Positions 55,405 through 64,000 of a stretch of DNA of 64,000 bases are shown in pieces (positions within the stretch are counted from its first letter, which is position 1; each line of letters opens with the position of its first letter). Under the pieces are notes generated by a model. It did no database searches, was not told the DNA's origin, and saw only the letters and a program-made list of their open reading frames with translations. Made by a program: the position numbers and the translations under genes. The stretch spans positions 203,378 through 267,377 of the forward strand of contig WTPW01000357.1 in the NCBI GenBank assembly GCA_009809945.1, read 5' to 3'. The stretch comes from Gigaspora margarita. Its lineage: Eukaryota > Glomeromycota > Glomeromycetes > Diversisporales > Gigasporaceae.

Positions 55405-56224
55405 CAGTCTACTTCTTCTTCTGGTTCTTCCAGCACCCTTTCGTATGAGGGCTCCAGTCGTACGTTTCAGGTTGAGAAACTTCTTTAGTCGAACATCCTG
55501 CGCCTTCCTTGTGCTGCAGCTCTTCTGGTTTGACATTGGGTCTGTCACCTCCGATCTCCCAGTCATTACCGTACCAGTCATATCCAATACCTGATTCCAT
55601 CACTACATCTATAATTAGGTCTTGATACTGGAGCCTTCTAAAGAATATTTCATCGAAGACAAGCCTGCAGTTGGGGTTTCGCTAGACTTCTACGTCATTG
55701 CTTTGGGTTGGGGTTGGGTCTGAAGGTGCGTCACTGGCCTCATTGGGGTCAGTTTCGTCTGGTCCAATGGTCAGGTATACTTCAAATTCTTCTTTTTTGT
55801 ACCACCCATTCCCTTTCGTGATGTGATCTGACGTGGCAGTCAAGAACCTTTCTTCCGCTTCTATCTCCCAGTGGTTATCTACCACGTATGTCTCCTCCAG
55901 GCCCATAAATTCAGAACTTGTGTCCCGGGGTGTCAACGTGATATCAGTATCGGGATCATGGTATGGGTTTTCAATTCTTTGTGCTTCAACATGGTAGTCT
56001 TGTATTAACTCCATGTACTTCCATTCCTTTCTTCCATGCTTCTCCCAGTAATACTCCTCCTGGTAATATTCGTCCCATTCCATTTCTTCATCAGGGAAGG
56101 CGTCTCGATTATAGGCCTCGACCACGTGACAAACTTCTTGGGGTGGTGAGTCTTCAGCTTCTTCATAATCTATAAATGCCTCGAGCCAGTTTAGGTAAGT
56201 TTGGGTGCTAGCAGTTTCTTCCAT
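55405..56224 (-). CDS. Acidic extra region of gypsy element 2, between RNase H and integrase
   Basis: A strongly acidic, Tyr/Trp-rich stretch (DEEMEWDEYYQEEYYWEKHG, then TIGPDETDPNEASDAPSDPT) directly after the RNase H part. Gypsy element 1 has no counterpart. Its role is unknown and I recognise no domain. Confidence 0.5.
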
Positions 56225-57478
56225 AGTTTTCAGTCTTCTTGATAGGGCGCTGGCGTTACTATGGACTCTCCTGGAGCGGTGCTCGATCGTGTAATTGTAG
56301 GGTTGGAGTCAGAGAATCCATCGAGCTTTTCTACCCTTCAGCTTCGAGGTCTGTAGCCACTTCAGAGCCGAGTGGTCGGTCACCACTATGAATGGCTTGA
56401 ATTTGAAGTAGTGGTGATAGTGCTCGATCACCCAAATTATGGCAAGACATTCCTGCTAGGTTGTAGAGTAGTTCCTTTCAGCTCGAGTAAGGCTCCGACT
56501 TGCATAAGAGATCACGTATTCTTTCTTATTTTCCCCTTTTTGCGACAGTACTGCGCCCAACCCAGTTTCGGATGCATCGGTATGCAAGTAGAAGGTCTGG
56601 TCGAAGTCGGGGTACTAGAGTATCAGCGCTGTGGTCAGGTGAGTCTTTAGCGCTTCAAAGGCATTATTCTGTTCTTGACCCCATTTATATTTTTCATCCT
56701 TCTGTAGTAACTTGTGTAAGAGTCAGGCTATAGAAGCAAACCCGTGAATAAATCTTCGGTAATAGGAGAATAAACCAATGCACGCCCTTAGTTGTCGGAC
56801 GGTTCTTGGTATCGAAAAAGTTCAGACTTTTTTGATTTTGGCTTCATCGGGTCGGATGCCGCTCCGGCCAACCACGTGATCTAGGAAATGTATCTCCGTC
56901 TGGAAAAATTTTCTTTTTTCCATATTTATTTTTAGTCCCGCTTCTTCTAACTTCCTGAATACTTTTCGTAGGTGCTCTAAGTGTTCTGGGAATGTCTTCG
57001 AGTACACGTTGATGTCGTCGATATATACCACGGTGAATTTTCCCAAGTACACGGCCAAGACTTTGTCCATTAGTCTCTGAAAAGTCGCGGAGGCATTGCA
57101 CATCCCAAACGGCATGACGTTAAATTTGAAAAGTCCGGCCTTGGTCATGAAAGCGGTCTTTTCCCAGTCTTTCTCATCCATTCTTACTTGCCAGTACCCG
57201 CTCTTTAGGTCCAAACTCGAAAACTATTTCGCGTTTCAAAACTCTTTGAGTAGGTCATTGATACAGTGGAGTAGGTAGGCGTCTTTCCTTGTCACGGCAT
57301 TTATTTTCCTATAATCTATACATAGCCTTAATTTTCCTCCTTTCTTAGGTACGACTATGACAGAGGAAGCCCAGGGACTGTTAGACCGATGAATTAATCT
57401 CTTTTTTTCCATCTCCTTCAATTCTCTCTCTACGAATTCTTTTTTCCTGGGGGCAGTATGGTACAGGTACTGTTTCAC
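56225..57478 (-). CDS. Reverse transcriptase and RNase H part of gypsy element 2
   Basis: [60 protein letters not shown] and the YIDD box in [13 protein letters not shown] mark the polymerase (57478-56822); RNase H-like sequence follows to about 56225. Fossil. Confidence 0.85.
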
Positions 57479-57606
57479 AGGCTTGGCTTCCCCTGTGTTG
57501 ATACAGTGGGTCAGTACTGACCTTTCCCCTAATTCCTTTGTATTTTGAGCGAATAAACCTTTTTCTTCTTTAAAGAATTCTCTTGCTTGCTCCCTCTTGG
57601 TTTCGT

Positions 57607-58518
57607 CTAAGTCAGTTTCCTGGATAAATTCATAAAGTACTCATCGATGGTGCATTTCAGGAGTTCTTCAGCTTGGGTCGGGGGCTCATCCATGACGGTC
57701 AGGTATATGGCGGGGCTTTCTATATCTGACCAAGGGTTGTCATACAACCCTATTTCCTCTGTAGCTGACTCTTCGGTATGGTAACTGTCGATTTCGTCTA
57801 GCATTTCTTTCTTGTAGATGAATTCATCGAAGGTGTCACCACTGCACTTCCTACGTCCACGTGCTCTGGCCTCGGAACTCAGAGGTCATTGTTGCCAGTA
57901 TCAGAGATAGGTACCTCGACTGTCCAACCTTGGTGCTTCAGGTATAGCCGCCGCTCGTCAAAGAGTAACCGGGCTTGGGCCTTTAGGAACCAAACAGTCC
58001 CCAATAGTAAGGTTTTATCTAACGATTCGATAATCTGGAATGTGCTAGGTATTACTGCATCCTGAATTACGATCCCTGCATTATTAATTCTTCCTAGGGC
58101 TCAGGTCTTTGCTCCGGTTGCGGTGACTATGACGGTTGATGATTTTTATTGGATTTTCAAGCCCAACTTATCTAGTAGCTTCTTTGTCATAATACTAATA
58201 GCAGCTCCAGAGTCTAGTACGGCTACTACGGGATTGCCTCTGATTCTCACGTAATATCGTGCGGCTGTGGTTCATTTTGCTTCTGCTAATCGGAGGGGTA
58301 CGGTCTCTTGGAGGTAATTTTAGAGTCCAAGGGTAAGGGCCGTTGTAGGACTTTGGCCAAATTTCGGTGCTGGTTCGGATATTGAAGCATTTGCCCAATT
58401 GTTGCATTGCCGGTAAGTTTAAAATATCTTCAGCCACATTGTAGGGGGTCAACTGATCAATAATGGATGGGTCCCTTCTCCTCCTAGGTTTCCTTACTGG
58501 AGTGTTAACTTCTTCCAT
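57607..58518 (-). CDS. Protease-bearing region of gypsy element 2
   Basis: A retropepsin-like region: on the minus strand VAVLDSGAAISIMTKK can be read around 58225-58170, preceded by a basic linker and followed by an acidic spacer (EIDSYHTEESATEEIGLYDN). Fossil. Confidence 0.6.
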
Positions 58519-58544
58519 TAGGTCGGGTTCTTCGCCTAGGTGAG

Positions 58545-59680
58545 CTATATGCGGTATGCCGTCTCTTTCTCTCGCCTGTAACCGAGTTTCCCAAGTTCCT
58601 CCGGTTGGGTCTGAATTCTCTTTTCCTGGTTGCTACTACTGGGGTAGGGCTGGTAGCATTTTTCTGCAAGGGCATATACTTCGTTCTCGTCCCAGGTTTC
58701 TGTGTCATTGGCATATGGTTCGGCCCATCCCATGTAGTTGGTGCTTTGATGCTCTTCGGGACCCTCTTCAGCTTTCTTTCCGATAGGCAACTCTGGGCAA
58801 TATGGCCTACCTCGCCACATCTAAAGCAGGTGATATCCCTTCGGGGCTCCTTGGGCCCATCTCTTCGTGGCTCCCCTGACCAATAGTTCCTTCATTTTTC
58901 CCGTCACGTGCACTCCAGCGCCGGGTTTCATCAGAAGGTGCCTTGGGTCAGTTCGGGGTCGATGCGGCATAGTTCAAGGCAATTTGTTCTATTTTCTGCA
59001 ATAAGTTCTCTAATTCCTCTTCTACTTTCTTCTGATGGCTTTTATAAGCAGTTTGCTTACTGTAGTATTCTCCCGCTTCAGCTTTTCTGGCCTTTGTAAT
59101 GGCTTCGTCCAGGTCTTTCAGCTCAGCAACAGTCACGAAAGTGGTGGCTTTTCCTCGTAGTCCCAACAAAAACAATCGTATAATGTATGGGTCAGGTATT
59201 TCGTCATCCGGGTTAACACATTTTAACAATTTCTTAAACTTAGTGGCGTAGGCGTCGACCTTCTCATGCTTTGTTGTTTGAGTTCTTGGAGCTCGATTTG
59301 CCACCCTTGTCATCGTTCAGGGGTTGCGAAGAAGTCGATGAACTTGTGGTAGAAACTAGATTCTTCCTCTTCATTATTTTTCCACTGGGTTAGGTCTCCT
59401 TTTTTCCTTTATACCAATCTGCGGTGAGGTCCCTTAAATAGCCGGAGGCAATCTTTAACATCCTTCTCTCTGTCCAATTATTCATGGCTGCGGCTCTTTC
59501 GAATGCTTCCAACCATTCTATTGGGTCCTCGTTACCTCTTCTGTGAAAGGGGTCAACCTTCACATAGGTCAACTCTCTCTTATCTTCCAGTTCTTTCTTG
59601 GTATTGGCGATTGTATTGGCGACTTCAGCAAAAGAGGTGGTCAATCCTTCTAGCAGCTCCCGTAACTGGTCTTTGTTCAT
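58545..59680 (-). CDS. Gag part of gypsy element 2
   Basis: A start with DQLRELLEGLTTSFAEVANT, a gag-type domain (WLEAFERAAAMNNWTERRML, VDAYATKFKKLLKCVNPDDE), and a CCHC zinc knuckle (CFRCGEVGHIAQSC, about 58785-58830). Fossil. Confidence 0.75.
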
Positions 59681-59811
59681 CTTTTTTGGGGTGTATCCTT
59701 TTTCTGTATTTTTCTTGTGTTTTTATTGTAATGATTTTTAACTACTAATTCAAAATTTTCTTGTTTCAGAGGTTATCGACGTATTTTCGAATCTTACAGT
59801 CACTATCAAAA

Positions 59812-60361
59812 TGAGAACCCTAAATATTAGAGGGTCTATTGATGGGTCACGAGTTGCGGGAATGTAACCAAAGTTTCGGTTACAAAAGGGGTTGAAAAAG
59901 GTGTGTTAGATTTGGCTAAGTGGTTAAGCGAAGTTCCTGGATAGCGTAGTCAAAAATGAGCATAGTATAACGATTAATGAATGTATACAAATTTATCATG
60001 TATCAGGTTATATGTATTTTTGTTATTTGTAATAAAGACAAGTTTTTATTAATTATCTATATATGTGGTTTATTATCTGCGAGTTATTAAGCAAAGTGGG
60101 AATTGAATATCGTTCCCAAGGGCTCAAGGGCCTTTATTTATAACTATTCATTAACTGTTTACATTGCATTGATCATAATGATCAGTATGATCATAAGTAT
60201 TATTATGATCCCGTTTGATCATAATTATCATCCTGATCACAATTATTTCAACTATCTACTTGATCAAAATGATCTGAGGTATCCTGCCGGCAGACCCAAA
60301 ATAAGAGATACCCAGAGTCACGAGTCACGTGCCTGCTGCAGGTCACATTTCCGGCCTCACA
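59812..60361 (-). repeat. 5' LTR of gypsy element 2
   Basis: 550 bp, TGAGAACCC to CCTCACA on the plus strand; partner of 50472-51021. After its end the foldback arm resumes at 60362 with ACGG. Confidence 0.9.
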
Positions 60362-60627
60362 ACGGGCCAAAAATCTGTGCCAATCCAAGCCTTCTACATA
60401 CCCAATACAGGTTTAATCCATGCCACCAAAACCCATACCTTTATGCTACCAATCTGTACCATTTTCTTATATGGTCGAGATATCACCACTATAATTTTGA
60501 ATTAAGCTAGTGATTTTCATTTGATAATATGCTTTATCGTTAATTAAATTATTATTTTCTAAAATTGCAATTATACAATAATCAAAAGAAAATTTCTTAA
60601 TTTACATCAGGTGTTATACATACATAC

Positions 60628-60747
60628 AATTTATTGATTTATGAATTTGTGTAATATATAAATTATAAATGAAAAATTAGTACACATATACTAATTTATT
60701 GATTTGTGAATTTGTGTAATATATAAATTATAAATGAAAAATTAGTA
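60628..60747 (+). repeat. Two-copy 65-bp tandem repeat in the foldback centre
   Basis: AATTTATTGATTTATGAATT...ATAAATGAAAAATTAGTA is repeated once, nearly unchanged, in the unpaired centre of the foldback. Confidence 0.8.
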
Positions 60748-61181
60748 TAGCTTCAGGTTAGAGAAAGGGTAGCTTCAGAGTTAGAGAAGGTTATAGTTTA
60801 TACTAAAATTTTGCAAGAAATATTTTTTGTTAGAATCCCAAAAGCTATTATATAATCAGAATTTTAACATCAGCTCTATAATAAAAATATACTGTAAAGG
60901 TACAGGATGGTGCATAAAGGCATGAGTTTTGGTAGCACAGATTAAACCTGTATTTGGTATATAGAGGCTTTGATTGCACAGATTTTGGACTGTAGTGAAC
61001 TGTATGCCCATACAAATTGGACTGTTAATGGCTTGGGTTTTGCAACACTTTATTAGTCCAAATGGCACAGGTTTTGGCATGGGTAATTAATATGAATTAA
61101 TGTGTGATATAAAAAACATACAAGTAGATTACATAAATTTATATCAACAATCAATACAATATGAACAAACCAACTGCACAT

Positions 61182-61490
61182 TAGTCATGTGATCCATTCA
61201 ATTCAGATTATCTGGATTATGCAAAAATCAAATCCTTATTCATATGGATGATCAACAATTCACAGATTTTGAATGGATTGAATGGAAATAATCTGGAATC
61301 CACAGGTTGATTAATAAAATTTGATAGTGACGTTTTTAGCAGAAAATTATTTTAGACATGTATTTTGGCTCAATATTAAGTTTAATGAATTTGAACAGAT
61401 TGAATGAATTTTGAATGGATTGAACAAATAATCTGCAACTGGCATATTGAATGGATTATTCCATTTGCAGATCAACAGATTACATCTCTA
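61182..61490. mobile_element. 309-bp hAT-type MITE in the foldback right arm
   Basis: Ends TAGTCATGTGATC and, inverted, TAGAGATGTAATC. Flanks ctgcacat / ttgcacat (7 of 8). The uninterrupted site is seen in the left arm near 50015 (GATACATGTGCAGTTAATTT, inverted). The interior repeats TTGAATGGATTGAA. Confidence 0.75.
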
Positions 61491-61804
61491 TTGCACATGT
61501 ATCAAAAATTTTGTAAGCAATTTTTTTGTTAAGACACCCAGAGCTGTTTCATTAGTTAAATTATGAGATATTGCAATTTTTTTAAAAAAAATTGTAGATT
61601 AATCTTTTGCTCTTCATGAAATGAACCAACATGTACCACCTTTGACATGCATCATTCCATGAAATAAAGGTGTCATTACATATGACATAACATAACATGC
61701 CACCTACCTGCACCACTTTTTACTATAATATTCTTTAACACCTCTGTATGTACCACTCTGACCATGCTATTCTGTGGTACCAACCTATACCACACCCTGG
61801 TCTA

Positions 61805-62106
61805 GTGATAGCAAATAACAATGTTATTTAAATTTTTGTGACAAATTACAAATTAGTGACAAATGACATAGATCATTTGTTATTTTTATTATTTAAAATA
61901 ACATATTGATATTAAAACTTCAGGTGTTTTAGGATTTAACCAATTCTAAACTGCCCAAAGTGATACAAACATTAATGATTACAAAATCTTTGCATTTTTA
62001 AATATAATCTATTTTTGTCATTTGTCATTTACCTATAGATGACAAAGTAACAAATGATAATGTCACAATGTTATTTATGTTATTTAAAAGTTATTTGCCA
62101 GCTTTG
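61805..62106. mobile_element. 302-bp hAT-type MITE near the foldback right tip
   Basis: Ends TAGTGATAGCAAATAAC and, inverted, CAAAGCTGGCAAATAAC. Flanks ccctggtc / cccagacc are both near the left-arm sequence CTCTGACC (inverted), so the duplication has drifted. With it removed the right tip lines up with the left tip through ACTTTTTTT. Confidence 0.55.
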
Positions 62107-62130
62107 CCCAGACCACTTTTTTTATAGAGC

Positions 62131-64000
62131 AGTAGTAATGGTAATTTACAGTTTTTTCAAAAATCCTGTGGGGATGCAGATCATGCATGTGATTTGCAGA
62201 ATTGTTTACTGGAAATATGTAAATTTTGACCAAAATTATGGTATTGGCCTGAATATCCTGCACATCATGTGATGGATCACATGTGGGATTCTACATAATG
62301 CCCATTGCTAATCTCTAGTATAATAAGATTTATAAAGTAACTCATAATAGAAACTATAATAATTCCAACATGAATAATGTAACTCAACCCTAACCATAAA
62401 TTGTAATTATTAGTATAATGTGCAAGTTTTGTATAAGAATTTTTACAGTAATACATAATAGAAATCAAAATAATTTTGATGCGATACAAACTCTATCTTA
62501 AAACATATTATGTGTTGAGTAAGTTTGTAACAGAATTTTTTTTAAAGAAACAAAGATAAAAATCATAATAATTCCAACACAACTAATTCTCCTTTTATTG
62601 TTACTTAAATGAAATATAAGCTTTTTATATTATATATTCAATAAAACTTTGCTAAAAACACTTAAGTACAGTACCTCATCTATAGTTGGGAGTGAAATTC
62701 ATTTCAATTTTTTTTAATTTTAACAATAATTTCAACAATAATTTCAACATTTTTAATAAACCTATAAATTAAGTCTAAAACAATTATTGTATTTGATTTA
62801 ACTCAGTTTTAATTACTTTTTGGCATAATTTAAATTAATTTTTAATATTGAAAAACCAATTTCACCAATTTCACCATCAACTAATTTCAACAATTTCAAC
62901 AAATCTTCTTATTAAGAAGAGTAATTTTACCCCCATCCATACCTCTATCAATAGATCCAATAAAAGAATTTACTAGTTTGTCTAATCAAATAACCAATCA
63001 GATTCTTTGTCAAATTTATTAAGTGATTTTTATAAGTAAGGGGATGATAAAAAGGGGTAATGTAAACCACAGAATTAAATTGGTCTGGCCTAATCAAACC
63101 TATACCAGGGGTATTAGTAATTCTACTCTGTTCAAATTTTATAGTGAAATTAAAAATGATTGACTATTTCTTTAATGAATTATAAAGAAAAGTACAAAAT
63201 TCTAAAAGATTCCTCAGAATATTGCACTTCATTTTTTAATTTCTTGAGTAAAATCTCTTCATAAAAACAATTTCTAAAAAGTTACATACAATAGCTCTAG
63301 TAAATTTTTTTATTTGTACATATTAACAAATTTTTTAATAAATTTATAAATTCTATTAGTTGAATACTAAAATTTACATATTAAACTATTCAGAAGTACC
63401 TTTGTTTTTTGATGCTTTGTGAAAATTTCCAAGCAATTCCTTGTCTTTTTAGTAAGTTGACAATATGTATTAGTAGTATTAATAATTTGTTTTTCTTTAT
63501 TTGCTATGAAAATCTGCAATATATTAAATTTTATAGTTAGTTATTTTGGGTATAGTATAGATTTACTATTACATAATATTTGAAAAATGGATGTTGAACA
63601 AAAAATTTCATTTATCTTAGGGTCAGATATAATTAGAGTTGAAAATAGCAGTATTATAAATAAGAATACATGAGAAAAATTTTTTATTAAGGCTTTAAAC
63701 ATGGTTTACTAGACTAAATTATGATATAAATTAATTTATAACTTCTTAAATTACACATGATCCTAATTTTAATTGGCTAATATATGGGGGTGAGTCAGTA
63801 GAAAAGGGACAAATTATTTTTAGTAAAAAATTTTTAATTTTTAAATTTAAATATCTTAACAATTATTTAATCAAATTTGCTAAAAAAAAATTTATTTTAA
63901 TCTTGAAATTATATAGGATTAAAATAAAAAAAATTTTATTAAATTTATTAAAATAGTTGTTAAAATATTTAAGTTTAAAGTCAAGAAAACTTTTACTTAG
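62131..64000. other. AT-rich non-coding right flank
   Basis: 62134-62319 has TAGAGCAGTAGTAATGG facing TAGAGATTAGCAATGGG (inverted), a possible hAT-type MITE without a visible duplication. 62700-62900 repeats AATTTCAACAATTTCACC words. No gene, tRNA or larger element seen up to the window end. Confidence 0.45.

Larger units (their letters stand above)
50472..60361 (-). mobile_element. Ty3/gypsy LTR retrotransposon, element 2
   Basis: 9.9 kb including two nested DNA elements; minus strand: 5' LTR 59812-60361, gag, protease, reverse transcriptase, RNase H, an extra acidic region, integrase, 3' LTR 50472-51021. ACGG flanks both sides (50468-50471, 60362-60365), again a 4-bp duplication. A purine tract (GTGGAGGAGAAA) borders the 3' LTR; the likely primer site next to the 5' LTR includes GTGACTGTAAGATTC. 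LTRs are about 95% alike, so older than element 1. Broken, more than ten breaks plus the insertions. Confidence 0.9.
49690..62130. mobile_element. Long foldback (TIR) element split by nested insertions
   Basis: The left arm (49690-50471, continued at 60362-60470) and the right arm (about 60890-62130, inverted) are diverged inverse copies: CAGAGTGTGGTATGGGTTGG / CAGGGTGTGGTATAGGTTGG at the tips, GTCAAAGGTGGTACATGTTG in the middle, CCATGCCAAAACCTGTGCC and CCAATACAGGTTTAATC inside. The unpaired centre is about 60470-60890. With inserts removed it would be about 2 kb. Ends read near CCCTAAAAAAAAAGTGGTC and CTCTATAAAAAAAGTGGTC. Inserts: a GATGCCTGGC repeat (50190-50460), gypsy element 2, and two hAT MITEs in the right arm. 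No outer target duplication found. Confidence 0.65.

Overview
The window looks like an arbuscular mycorrhizal fungus of the Rhizophagus/Glomeromycota type. This is inferred from content: very AT-rich DNA, protein kinase plus Sel1-repeat genes, SAM-like and zinc-finger multi-copy families that I recognise from Rhizophagus and Gigaspora proteomes, short (about 64-82 nt) GT-AG introns, and dense transposon litter. Single unresolved bases (n) occur, and all those I noticed lie in multi-copy sequence. I see no rRNA, CRISPR or bacterial-type operon.

Only two host genes look intact. They form a divergent pair: a six-exon, 307-residue polytopic membrane protein (41809-43082, minus) and a four-exon, 413-residue two-span membrane protein (43735-45293, plus). 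Both are cut up by introns and are easily missed as single open frames. All other protein remains are eroded: a Tc1-type transposase (3977-5855), a SAM-like family gene (5866-7183) and its paralogue (31797-32075), a repeated zinc-finger family (12730-16349) peppered with small transposons, a small membrane-type remnant (29863-30150), and two kinase remnants (46793-48890 and 48930-49400).

The rest is mobile or repetitive DNA. From left to right: AT-rich element ends and MITEs (1-3800); Tc1 and SAM remains (3.9-7.2 kb); a run of hAT elements with 8-bp target duplications (9.0-12.3 kb); the zinc-finger family fossil; a 2.3-kb tandem satellite split by a TIR element (18.9-21.2 kb); a hAT-like element packed with a palindromic satellite and carrying a TTAA-flanked insert (23.2-25.1 kb); further MITEs and faint repeats (25-32 kb); Ty3/gypsy element 1 (32772-40354); the gene island (41.8-45.3 kb); kinase remains (46.8-49.4 kb); and a 12-kb nested structure (49690-62130), in which a long foldback element holds Ty3/gypsy element 2 (50472-60361) and several MITEs. 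The right 1.9 kb is featureless AT-rich DNA.

No working multi-gene system (immune, metabolic or secretory) is visible. The most unusual material is structural: the palindromic satellite carried inside a transposon, the nested foldback, two 0.7-kb TIR elements built from repeated short words with telomere-like centres, and the recurrent zinc-finger family of unknown function. Intron borders, target duplications and terminal repeats were read by eye from the sequence. Family names rest on remembered signatures, without any database search.
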